Assembly (NCBI GenBank): GCA_033856235.1
Contig: JAWVFI010000111.1
Span: 1-36,828 of the forward strand
Direction of reading: 5' to 3'
Source: DASXRU01 sp033856235
GTDB lineage: Bacteria; Acidobacteriota; Blastocatellia; Pyrinomonadales; Pyrinomonadaceae
Length of the DNA stretch: 36,828 bases
Shown: one piece after another, positions 1 through 6,829 of the stretch
Numbering within the stretch: position 1 is the stretch's first letter
How the letters are laid out: the number at the start of each line of letters is the position of its first letter
Position numbers and translations under genes: made by a program
The notes under the pieces: model-generated
What the model saw: the letters and a program-made list of their open reading frames with translations, nothing else
The model's database searches: none
Told to the model about the DNA's origin: nothing

Positions 1-345
1 GTTAATGCTATGACCCGCGAGGTGAACTCCAAATTAGCCCTCGAGAAAGACACCTATGCCAACGGGGCCATCATCCTGATAACCGATGGGGAAGACCGCG
101 AAAGCCGCATCAAGGAAACTGAACTCATTAAGGAGTTACAAAAAAAAGGCACCCGGGTGTATGCGATCGGTTTGACCACGGAATTGGGTTCCGGACCTTT
201 CGGCAGCAAAGGCAAAAAAGATAAAGCTGAAAGCTTGCTCAAGAAACTCACGAAAGAAACCGGTGGGCGCGTTATCTTTCCCAGCTCCGGAAATCTCGAT
301 GCAGACAAATTAGCGAGTGAGCTACTTGCTCCCATGATTCCATAG
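1..345 (+). CDS. VWFA-related domain protein, C-terminal fragment
   Basis: The reading frame is open from the first base of the window to the TAG at 343-345, so this is the C-terminal part of a larger gene whose start lies outside. The visible 114 residues hold the second half of a von Willebrand factor A fold: a hydrophobic strand followed by ITDGEDRESR, then a helix, the strand VYAIGL, and a lysine-rich loop before a GGRVIFPSS strand. This order is typical of the VWFA-related domain proteins abundant in Acidobacteriota (TIGR03436-like), usually secreted and of unknown function. The MIDAS DxSxS motif would lie upstream of the window. The long inverted repeat starting 5 bp after the stop probably isolates it from the next gene. 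Family assignment is good; function is unknown. Confidence 0.75.
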   Translation, partial: VNAMTREVNSKLALEKDTYANGAIILITDGEDRESRIKETELIKELQKKGTRVYAIGLTTELGSGPFGSKGKKDKAESLLKKLTKETGGRVIFPSSGNLDADKLASELLAPMIP

Positions 346-350
346 CTAAT

Positions 351-442
351 TGTCAGAACCGCCTGCGGTAGCGGGCGGTTGATCTTAGCGCCAAGATCGC
401 TTTTAAATCTTCAACCGCCCGCTACCGCAGGCGGTTCTGACA
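351..442. repeat. Pair of extragenic palindromes in perfect 32-bp inverted repeat
   Basis: Bases 351-382 and 411-442 are exact reverse complements over 32 bp, separated by 28 bp. Each arm is itself a hairpin: AACCGCC pairs with GGCGGTT across a 10-nt loop. This is the architecture of paired REP/BIME elements. The element fills the gap between two genes and could fold as a transcription terminator or mRNA-stabilising structure. A diverged third copy lies at 1426-1457. Confidence 0.85.
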
Positions 443-446
443 TGAC

Positions 447-680
447 GTGGCAATAGCTAAAGGCAAAGCGAATGCAGGACAGGGCGGGAAACTGGGCCAT
501 TCCAACCAGTACCATTGGGTTTATGCGGAAGAAGCAAAGGACGCCGCGCGCAAACAGCGCCGCCTGGATGCAAAGATTGAAATCAGAGACGGCCTGAAGG
601 AACTCGAGGAAGACCAAACCTATAGCAGCCCGGCGACAAGTGAAGATTCCGACGAGCCTCCACAAGAGAACGCTTGCTGA
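447..680 (+). CDS. Small conserved basic/acidic protein of unknown function
   Basis: A 77-residue reading frame with a GTG start directly after a palindromic repeat; no in-frame ATG is available. It has a glycine- and lysine-rich N-terminus (KGKANAGQGGKLGHSN), a central tryptophan-containing segment (YHWVYAEEAKDAARKQRR) predicted to be helical, and an acidic, serine-rich tail. It has no signal peptide or membrane segment. I recognise the overall pattern (GQGGK..GxSN..HW....A...A.K.RR) as that of small uncharacterised bacterial proteins, but I cannot name a function. No strong ribosome-binding site is visible. The protein-like composition and the agreement with that pattern are the reasons to keep it. 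Confidence 0.5.
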   Translation: MAIAKGKANAGQGGKLGHSNQYHWVYAEEAKDAARKQRRLDAKIEIRDGLKELEEDQTYSSPATSEDSDEPPQENAC

Positions 681-724
681 CCCGTGACCTTCTGCTTCCA
701 AGCTTGCGCTCCAGAACGTGAACG

Positions 725-1408
725 ATGAGCTTCCTGGATAATCTAATCAAGGATCCGAAATACCAGAGCGGCGCTCCTCGTAAACCCGAGGAGATCGCTG
801 AGCCGAATATCATCGTTAGCCCAAACACGCGCCTTCAGAATCGGATTCCACCAGGTCAGACACGCACGAAGAAATGGCCGGTGCTGGATGCCCACGGCAC
901 GCCGCAAGTCGATCTGGCAACCTGGGAGTTTGCAGTCGATGGGGCGGTGACTCATCCACAGCGATGGTCGCTGGATGAGTTCATGCAACTGCCGGCAGTA
1001 AAAGTTTATGCCGACTTTCATTGCGTCACGCGCTGGTCGCGTTTGGATAATGTCTGGAGCGGCGTGCCGGCGCGCGAAGTTGCGCGGCTCGCCGGCGTCA
1101 GGCCGGGAGCAAAGTTTGTACTCGCCTTTGGTTACGACTCCGGCTGGACCACAAACATTCCGATCGAGTTTTTCCTGAACGAAGACTCACTCTTTGCCTG
1201 GTCGCACGATGGCGCTCCTATCCCACCGGATCACGGTGGGCCCGTGCGGCTAATCGTGCCGCAGCTGTACGCCTGGAAGTCAGCAAAGTGGGTCAAGGGC
1301 GTCCGCTTTCTGGAACAGGACGAGCCGGGTTACTGGGAAGAAGGCGGCTATCACATGCGCGGCGATCCCTGGACCGGCGGTGACGGAGAAAGATTCCGCT
1401 GGTCGTAA
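725..1408 (+). CDS. Sulfite oxidase-like molybdopterin-dependent oxidoreductase
   Basis: A 227-residue protein of the oxidoreductase molybdopterin-binding family (PF00174 type, the fold of sulfite oxidase and MsrP/YedY). The core runs from about residue 60 to 205: the strand WEFAVDGAV, the segment FHCVTRWSRLDNVWSGV with Cys100 placed as the molybdenum ligand, the cofactor-pocket segment GYDSGW, and GGPVRLIVPQLYAWKSAKWVKGV near the end. There is no Tat or Sec signal peptide and no haem b5 or dimerisation domain, so it resembles the short cytoplasmic archaeal/bacterial version rather than periplasmic MsrP. The substrate cannot be read from the sequence; the electron partner is not encoded nearby. 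ATG start at 725; a repeat follows the stop. Family assignment is firm. Confidence 0.88.
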   Translation: MSFLDNLIKDPKYQSGAPRKPEEIAEPNIIVSPNTRLQNRIPPGQTRTKKWPVLDAHGTPQVDLATWEFAVDGAVTHPQRWSLDEFMQLPAVKVYADFHCVTRWSRLDNVWSGVPAREVARLAGVRPGAKFVLAFGYDSGWTTNIPIEFFLNEDSLFAWSHDGAPIPPDHGGPVRLIVPQLYAWKSAKWVKGVRFLEQDEPGYWEEGGYHMRGDPWTGGDGERFRWS

Positions 1409-1425
1409 GAGGCAGAGGATTTCCT

Positions 1426-1457
1426 TGTCAGAACTGCCTGCGGTAGCGGGCAGTTGA
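1426..1457. repeat. Third copy of the 351-442 palindrome family
   Basis: These 32 bp match 351-382 with two differences only. The two differences are a compensating pair: AACCGCC/GGCGGTT in the first copies becomes AACTGCC/GGCAGTT here, so the hairpin is preserved. It lies 18 bp after the stop of the molybdoenzyme gene. Confidence 0.8.
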
Positions 1458-1533
1458 AGATCAAACGGAGCTATGTCTGTTCGAAACGAACCACTAAGAT
1501 TGTGTACGATCAGAATTTGGTTCGTGTTGCTTA

Positions 1534-1610
1534 GTGAGGTTCGTGTAATTTCGTGAATCGTGTGCTTAGGCTCGCAAACTATACGATCCACGAAATTACA
1601 CGAACCTCAC
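1534..1610. repeat. Long inverted repeat, perfect over 22 bp
   Basis: Bases 1534-1555 and 1589-1610 are exact reverse complements; the arms extend to 27 bp with one mismatch (1534-1560 and 1584-1610). The arm contains GGTTCGTGT, which also occurs once more just upstream at about 1519-1527. The stretch 1458-1627 contains no credible gene. The stem could end transcription from the molybdoenzyme gene or lie in the leader of the Nudix-MBL gene. Confidence 0.75.
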
Positions 1611-1645
1611 GAAAGAACGAATGAGTTGTGCAGAGCCCAGGCAAA

Positions 1646-3199
1646 ATGTCTCAGAATGATCCTCTGGTAACCAAAACCGACGCGCTATCAACGGCAGCCG
1701 TCCCCAAAGACGCTGCCGCAGTCATCCTCCTCCGTCACAACACTGATCCAGCAAATCCGGAAGTCTTTTGGGTGCGACGCAGCGAGAAGCTCAGTTTCCT
1801 CGGCGGGTATCATGCCTTTCCCGGCGGCAAGATGGATCCGCCTGATACCGAAGTGCCAGTCGCTAACTCCGGCGATGCGGAGAGTGCTGCCGCGATCAGT
1901 TGCGCGGCGCGGGAGTTGTTCGAAGAAGCCGGGGTGCTGCTGGCTCGCGGCGCGGAAACGCTGACCACTGGCCAGCGTGCGTCTTTGCTCGACGACCTGG
2001 AGTCGCGGCGCATGTCCTGGCCGTCGCTCCTGCGCCATTACGATCTTCAGCTCGACGCCCGCGACTTTACCTTTGTGGGCCGCTGGGTAACGCCGCCGTT
2101 TAGCGCCAAGCGCTTTGATACCTGGTTCTTTCTTGCCACTTGTCCGGCCAAACAGAATCCTACGGTGGCGGGCGATGCAGAGTTGGAGTCCGGCGAGTGG
2201 ATTGCGGCCCGCGAGGCTTACGCCGGCTGGGACCGTTCGGAGATACTGCTCGTGGCTCCCGTGCTGCATGCGCTACAAACTCTGAGCGACGGTCTCACGG
2301 ATAATCTGGTGGCGCGATTTCTTTCGGTACCGTATGCGCATCGAGAGTCAGTTCGCGGCATTGAGTTTCGACCTAACTACATTTGCTTTCCAGTGCGCAC
2401 GCCTACCAGGCCACCAGCCACCCATACGAATTGCTATCTGATTTACACTTCCAGCGAGATTCTGATCATCGATCCAGGATCGCCTTTTGAAGACGAACAG
2501 CAGTCACTCGCGGCCAGTGTTGATGAGTTAATTGCGGCCGGCCGTGGGGTGCGCGAGATTGTCCTTACTCACCTGCACCCGGATCACGTCGGCGGCGTAA
2601 ACGCGCTGAGAAAGCATCTGCGTGGCGAGATTAAGGTGGCGGCGCACCAATACACCGCTGCAGGTCTCGGTGAAAACGTCTCAGTCGATCGTTTGATTAA
2701 CGACGAAGAAGTGATCACGCTGGATGGCTCTCCGTCGATTGCTTTACGCGCAATGCACACGCCAGGTCATGCACGTGGGCATCTCTGCTTTTACGAAGAA
2801 CGCACCGGGACATTGATCACCGGGGACAATATCGTCGGATTAGGATCGGTATTGATCGATCCGCCAGAAGGTAACATGCGCGATTATTTGACTTCGCTGG
2901 AACGCATGCGTGCCCTGCCTCATCTCACTGTTCTCTTTGGTGGACATGGCCCGGCGATGGCAAATCCGGCGGCTAAGCTCGACGAATACATCAGCCACCG
3001 TTTAGAGCGGGAAGCGAACATTCTGCGCGCGGTTCGCGAAGGAGCCGCAACGCCGAAAGAGATCGTGACGCGCGTTTACACTGATGTTTCACCGAAAGCG
3101 CACGCCATGGCCGAGCGGGCCGTGCTGGCCCATTTAGAAAAGCTGGAAGCGGATGGGCGCGTAAAGCGGAATGCCGAAGGAAACTACTCACCGGCGTAA
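1646..3199 (+). CDS. Nudix hydrolase - metallo-beta-lactamase-fold hydrolase fusion
   Basis: This is a two-domain protein. Residues about 20-210 form a Nudix domain with the GGYHAFPGGK entry and the helix RELFEEAG (R89, E90, E93, E94). The spacing between the glycine-rich loop and this helix is longer than in the classical Nudix box, as in NUDT19-like enzymes. Residues about 250-440 are a metallo-beta-lactamase domain with THLHPDH (His309, His311, Asp313, His314), a further histidine in HTPGHARGH, the TGDNI aspartate and a final GGHGP histidine. About 80 C-terminal residues form a winged-helix tail as in LACTB2-like proteins. Likely a cytoplasmic hydrolase of nucleotide or CoA-type and thioester or phosphodiester substrates; the exact substrate is unknown. 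ATG at 1646 is preferred; an in-frame GTG at 1628 would add six residues. Confidence 0.85.
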   Translation: MSQNDPLVTKTDALSTAAVPKDAAAVILLRHNTDPANPEVFWVRRSEKLSFLGGYHAFPGGKMDPPDTEVPVANSGDAESAAAISCAARELFEEAGVLLARGAETLTTGQRASLLDDLESRRMSWPSLLRHYDLQLDARDFTFVGRWVTPPFSAKRFDTWFFLATCPAKQNPTVAGDAELESGEWIAAREAYAGWDRSEILLVAPVLHALQTLSDGLTDNLVARFLSVPYAHRESVRGIEFRPNYICFPVRTPTRPPATHTNCYLIYTSSEILIIDPGSPFEDEQQSLAASVDELIAAGRGVREIVLTHLHPDHVGGVNALRKHLRGEIKVAAHQYTAAGLGENVSVDRLINDEEVITLDGSPSIALRAMHTPGHARGHLCFYEERTGTLITGDNIVGLGSVLIDPPEGNMRDYLTSLERMRALPHLTVLFGGHGPAMANPAAKLDEYISHRLEREANILRAVREGAATPKEIVTRVYTDVSPKAHAMAERAVLAHLEKLEADGRVKRNAEGNYSPA

Positions 3200-3216
3200 C
3201 TCGCTCAACTCTCATA

Positions 3217-3351
3217 AGCACCTGACTTCAGTCAGGTGACACAGCCGTTACCATGATTCCGAAACCGTTTTAACGGTTTACCTAAAGGAAACCGTTGAAA
3301 CGGTTAATTCAAGATACGTGCCTCTAAGTCACCGCACCGAAGTGCGGTGCT
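3217..3351. repeat. Cluster of four small palindromes in the 263-bp gap
   Basis: Four hairpins occupy the gap before the AAA ATPase gene. The outer two (3217-3240 and 3327-3351) belong to one family in opposite orientation: CACCTGAC/GTCAGGTG and CACCGCAC/GTGCGGTG, whose stem differences are paired. Between them lie two AACCGTT-type palindromes (3262-3279 and 3289-3307), which also face each other. Further right, around 3400-3426, is a TTTGCGCTCTTTGCGG-type stretch of the kind common in intergenic DNA. No gene is seen in 3200-3462. Confidence 0.75.
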
Positions 3352-3462
3352 AATGAGAACCTCACCCTGCCCGCCACTTTGCCATTTCCCTGCGTTCGTA
3401 CTTTGCGCTCTTTGCGGTTAGAATCTACTCACTCCCAAAAAAATAGAAACTGAATAAAACAA

Positions 3463-4932
3463 ATGGAACACGCAAGCACTTTAGCTGAACTCAAGGCCAG
3501 TGGTTATCGCGGTGTCTCGGTTAAAAACGAGATGCGCGCGAATCTGATTCGCAAACTGCAAGCCCGTGAAAAACTCTTTCCCGGCATCGTCGGTTATGAC
3601 GAGACGGTCATTCCGCAACTCGTAAACGCCATCCTGGCCCGGCACAACTTGATCCTGCTGGGACTGCGCGGCCAGGCAAAGAGCCGAATCATCCGCCAAC
3701 TCGCCGGCTTGCTGGACGAACGCATTCCGGTGATTGCCGGGTCCGAAGTTAACGACAATCCCTTCCATCCCATATCGGCATATGGCCGGCAGATGATTGA
3801 GCTGCATAACGACGCGACCCACATCGGATGGATCGAACGCGACGCGCGCTTCGTGGAAAAGCTGGCCACGCCGGACGTCACGATTGCCGACATCATCGGC
3901 GACGTCGATCCGATCAAAGCCGCCAAGGGTGGCCATTTGCTAAGCGACGAACTAACGATCCATTACGGCCTCTTGCCGCGCGCGAATCGCGGCATCTTCG
4001 CCATCAATGAGCTGCCTGATCTGGCCGGCAAAATTCAGGTGGGCCTCTTCAACATCATGCAGGAAGGCGACGTTCAGATTAAGGGTTACCCCGTGCGTTT
4101 GCCCCTCGACGTGATGCTGGTCTTTTCCGCGAATCCGGAAGACTACACCGCGCGCGGCAAGATCATCAGCCCGTTGAAAGATCGAATTGGCGCTGAAATC
4201 ACCACCCACTATCCGGCGGAAATCAGCCTGGGAGTTGAAATCACCCGGCAGGAAGCCTGGCTTGATCGCGCTGGATTAGATCATGTGATGCGCGTTCCCG
4301 ATTTCATTCGCGAGACCGTGGAACAAATCGCTTTCGAAGCCCGCGACGACCAGCGCATCGACAAACATTCCGGCGTCTCGCAACGTCTGCCGATAACAGT
4401 CATCGAATCCGTGGTCTCGAATGCGGAACGCCGCGCGTTACTGACCGGCGAGGAAGACATCGTGCCGCGCATTTCAGATATCTACGCGGCTGTTCCCTCG
4501 ATGACCGGAAAGATGGAGCTCGAATACGAAGGCGAACAAATTGGCGCCAATCGTATCGCCAAAGATCTGATCAAGCGCGCCGCCGGCGAAATCTATGAGG
4601 GCTACTTCGTGGGAATCGATTTTGCCAACACCGTCCGTTGGTTCGACGAGGGAAACAACCTGCGCCTGGCCGACACGGCGGCGGCGGAAGAGTGCATGAC
4701 CCTGCTCGATTCCGCTCCCGAACTGATCGAAACCGCGTTAATCCCCTTCGACTTCAAGCGGAAAGACCACGCGCAAACGGTGTCCGCGTGCGAATTCGTG
4801 CTGGAAGGCCTGTACGCCCAGAACAAGATCAGCCGCAACGAAGAAGGCGGCTACACCGCGGTGACAAAGGCGAAGAAGGATCGGCGCGGGATGATCTACG
4901 ACGATCTGACGGAGACAGGGAAGTACAGTTAA
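3463..4932 (+). CDS. MoxR/magnesium-chelatase-type AAA+ ATPase
   Basis: A 489-residue AAA+ ATPase resembling the ChlI/BchI subunit and MoxR families. The Walker A loop is GLRGQAKS (G67-S74). The Walker B region reads GIFAINELPDL, with Asn182-Glu183 in place of the usual Asp-Glu. It is followed by the helix-2 insert (MQEGDVQIKGYPVRLPLDV) and sensor 1 (VFSANPEDYT). The C-terminal third is helical and family-specific. Such ATPases typically pair with a VWA protein and act as chaperones that insert cofactors or remodel targets in the cytoplasm. The partner is evidently the VWA protein at 5500-6828, now separated from it by an inserted nuclease cassette that starts 3 bp after this stop codon. Family assignment is firm; the target is unknown. 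Confidence 0.9.
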   Translation: MEHASTLAELKASGYRGVSVKNEMRANLIRKLQAREKLFPGIVGYDETVIPQLVNAILARHNLILLGLRGQAKSRIIRQLAGLLDERIPVIAGSEVNDNPFHPISAYGRQMIELHNDATHIGWIERDARFVEKLATPDVTIADIIGDVDPIKAAKGGHLLSDELTIHYGLLPRANRGIFAINELPDLAGKIQVGLFNIMQEGDVQIKGYPVRLPLDVMLVFSANPEDYTARGKIISPLKDRIGAEITTHYPAEISLGVEITRQEAWLDRAGLDHVMRVPDFIRETVEQIAFEARDDQRIDKHSGVSQRLPITVIESVVSNAERRALLTGEEDIVPRISDIYAAVPSMTGKMELEYEGEQIGANRIAKDLIKRAAGEIYEGYFVGIDFANTVRWFDEGNNLRLADTAAAEECMTLLDSAPELIETALIPFDFKRKDHAQTVSACEFVLEGLYAQNKISRNEEGGYTAVTKAKKDRRGMIYDDLTETGKYS

Positions 4933-4935
4933 GTT

Positions 4936-4972
4936 TTTAGCCGCAGATTTACGCGAATAAATGCGGATTAAA
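4936..4972 (+). repeat. Left inverted repeat of the GxxExxY cassette
   Basis: This arm pairs with 5456-5492. Inside it are three consecutive 10-bp units (4941-4950, 4951-4960, 4961-4970), each with an NCGCNGAT-like core, that is one unit per helical turn. The first candidate start codon of the nuclease gene (ATG at 4961) is part of the third unit. Confidence 0.75.
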
Positions 4973-4978
4973 TCCTCA

Positions 4979-5431
4979 ATGAAGGAAGTAAACGAGAGAC
5001 TCAAACACAAAGCCCTGACCGAGCTGATCATTGGCGTGTTCTTTGATGTCTATAACGAGTTAGGGCACGGATTTCTCGAATCAGTCTACGAAAAGGCGTT
5101 TGAGTTAGCATTGACCGCAAAAGGCGTTTCCGTTAGGAGACAGATAGAAGTTCCCGTTTGGTTCCGAGGACAACAAGTAGGAGACTTTAGCGCCGACATG
5201 CTGGTTAAGGAATGCGTTCTCCTTGAACTAAAAGCTTGTAGGACACTGGATGCAGCTCACGAGGCCCAATTACTCAACTATCTGCGCGCCACGGAGGTGG
5301 AAGTTGGTTTGCTATTCAACTTCGGTCTTAAACCACAGTTCAAACGCCTCGCATTTGATAACCGAAGAAAGCAGGTGGGTGAACATTCGCACTCGCTGAT
5401 AAAACAACTATTGCCCGAGCCTCAGATTTGA
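4979..5431 (+). CDS. GxxExxY protein, PD-(D/E)XK nuclease superfamily
   Basis: A 150-residue protein with the name-giving motif GFLESVY (G31, E34, Y37). A PD-(D/E)XK-type core follows: DFSADMLV with Asp73, then LLELKA with Glu83 and Lys85, and HEAQLLNYLRAT with Gln97. The preceding ELIIGVFFDVYNELG helix is the family's usual N-terminus (TIGR04256/PF13366). All presumed catalytic positions are present, so the enzyme is probably intact. The biological role of the family is not known to me. ATG 4979 fits the family length; ATG 4961, six codons upstream, lies inside the left inverted repeat and is the alternative. Neither has a clear ribosome-binding site. It separates the ATPase and VWA genes and looks like a passenger or driver of a mobile cassette. 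Confidence 0.85.
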   Translation: MKEVNERLKHKALTELIIGVFFDVYNELGHGFLESVYEKAFELALTAKGVSVRRQIEVPVWFRGQQVGDFSADMLVKECVLLELKACRTLDAAHEAQLLNYLRATEVEVGLLFNFGLKPQFKRLAFDNRRKQVGEHSHSLIKQLLPEPQI

Positions 5432-5455
5432 CTCATCTATTTTGAGTTTCTATTC

Positions 5456-5492
5456 TTAAATCCGCGAGTATCCGCGTTAATCTGCGGCTAAA
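5456..5492 (-). repeat. Right inverted repeat of the GxxExxY cassette
   Basis: This is the reverse complement of the left arm with six mismatches. It contains the same three 10-bp units in mirror order (5458-5467, 5468-5477, 5478-5487). It ends 7 bp before the ATG of the VWA gene, so it now supplies that gene's translation-initiation context; only a weak purine stretch (AAAGA) is available there. Confidence 0.75.
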
Positions 5493-5499
5493 GATCAGA

Positions 5500-6828
5500 A
5501 TGAAGTTCACCCGTTACTCAAAATTCAAAGGCTTCGACGTCTCCGGCATCAATCTTGGCGACCTGATGGGGGCGTTGTCCGACTCGTTGCTGCAATCGGG
5601 TTATGACGACGATTACTATTGGACGCGGCAGCGGACGCCGCAGGATACGTCGCTCGATGCTTTGCGCCGGGCGCTGCTGGAAGCGCTGATGGAACAGGGC
5701 CTGATTGACGAGCATCAGATCAAACAAATGCTCGCCGACAATGAAGGGCAGTTCAAAGGCTCGCTGCTTGAGGAACTGCTAAACCAACTGATCGAACGCC
5801 TGGTCGAAGAAGGATACCTGACGCTGCACGAAGAACCGCAATCACAACGCCAGCAACAGCGGGGCAATGGCGAGGGAGAATTCTCAGAGCCTCTGCCGCG
5901 AAACGTAAAATTTGAAGTAACTGAAAAGGGCCTCGATTTTCTCGGGTACAAGACGCTGCGAAATCTGTTGGGGAGCATGGGGAAGAGTTCCATGGGCCGA
6001 CACGATACGCCGCATCTCTCTACCGGCGTCGAGGCGGCCGCCGCCAGCAAGCCTTACGAGTTCGGTGACACCGTCAACCTGGATGTGAACACCACGCTGT
6101 TGTCGGCAATTCAGCGCGAAGGGTTGCAGGTCCCGCTTAATCTTGAATACAAAGACCTGCACGTGCATCAGTGCGATTACCAATCATCCTGTGCGACCGT
6201 GGTGATGCTGGATTGTTCGCATTCAATGATCCTGTATGGCGAGGACCGTTTCACTCCGGCCAAGAAAGTCGCGCTCGCCCTGGCTCATCTAATCAGAACG
6301 CAATACCCCGGCGACTCTTTGAAGATTGTTCTGTTCCACGATAGCGCGGAGGAACTGGCCCTCGCGAAGTTGGCCACCACGCAGGTCGGCCCGTATCACA
6401 CGAACACGGCTGAGGGACTGCGCCTGGCGCGTCGCATCCTGCAGGCGCAACGGAAAGAGATGAAGCAGATTGTAATGGTCACCGATGGCAAGCCGACCGC
6501 CTGCTTTGTTGAAGCCGCCGGTCAGACATCCTCGTCGGTCCGGCGATCGAAGTCGGATAACAATGGACCACCTACCCGCCGTCTCTATAAGAATTCGATG
6601 GGCGGCGATCCTTTCGTCATGGATCAAACCTTCAAAGAGGTCCAGGGCTGCCGCAAAGCCGGCATCATGATTAATACCTTCATGCTGGCCAGCGATTATT
6701 ATCTGGTTGAGTTCGTGAAAGAAATGACGGCGATGACCAACGGCAAGGCTTACTTTGCGAACCCCGGCAACCTTTCACAGTTTGTGCTGATGGATTTTAT
6801 GCGCCGCCGGACCAGCCGAGTGAAGTAG
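5500..6828 (+). CDS. VWA domain protein, partner of the MoxR-type ATPase
   Basis: A 442-residue cytoplasmic protein. The first 170 residues are helical and charged, with DDDYYW near residue 36. The C-terminal half is a von Willebrand factor A domain beginning VVMLDCSHSM, where Asp238, Ser240 and Ser242 form the MIDAS metal site. The threonine segment YHTNTAEGL and the strand IVMVTDGKPTA complete the metal-binding fold. VWA proteins of this type work with MoxR/ChlI ATPases, the ATPase driving and the VWA protein presenting the substrate. The ATPase gene at 3463-4932 is the obvious partner. The last residues (FMRRRTSRVK) are basic. The gene ends 1 bp from the stop of the convergent anti-sigma-like gene, leaving no room for a separate terminator. 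Confidence 0.88.
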   Translation: MKFTRYSKFKGFDVSGINLGDLMGALSDSLLQSGYDDDYYWTRQRTPQDTSLDALRRALLEALMEQGLIDEHQIKQMLADNEGQFKGSLLEELLNQLIERLVEEGYLTLHEEPQSQRQQQRGNGEGEFSEPLPRNVKFEVTEKGLDFLGYKTLRNLLGSMGKSSMGRHDTPHLSTGVEAAAASKPYEFGDTVNLDVNTTLLSAIQREGLQVPLNLEYKDLHVHQCDYQSSCATVVMLDCSHSMILYGEDRFTPAKKVALALAHLIRTQYPGDSLKIVLFHDSAEELALAKLATTQVGPYHTNTAEGLRLARRILQAQRKEMKQIVMVTDGKPTACFVEAAGQTSSSVRRSKSDNNGPPTRRLYKNSMGGDPFVMDQTFKEVQGCRKAGIMINTFMLASDYYLVEFVKEMTAMTNGKAYFANPGNLSQFVLMDFMRRRTSRVK

Positions 6829-6829
6829 T

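Larger units (their letters stand above)
4936..5492. mobile_element. Inverted-repeat cassette carrying a GxxExxY nuclease gene
   Basis: A 557-bp unit bounded by 37-bp imperfect inverted repeats (31 of 37 positions match) encloses a single gene. It sits exactly between two genes that normally form an ATPase-VWA pair, 3 bp after the first stop and 7 bp before the second start. I see no target-site duplication next to the ends. There is no transposase. Movement is an inference from the architecture and position. Confidence 0.6.

Noticed and set aside
4912..5500. Target-site duplication around the GxxExxY cassette
   Set aside because: The bases outside the two ends (AAGT before, GATCAG after) do not match, so no duplication can be claimed.
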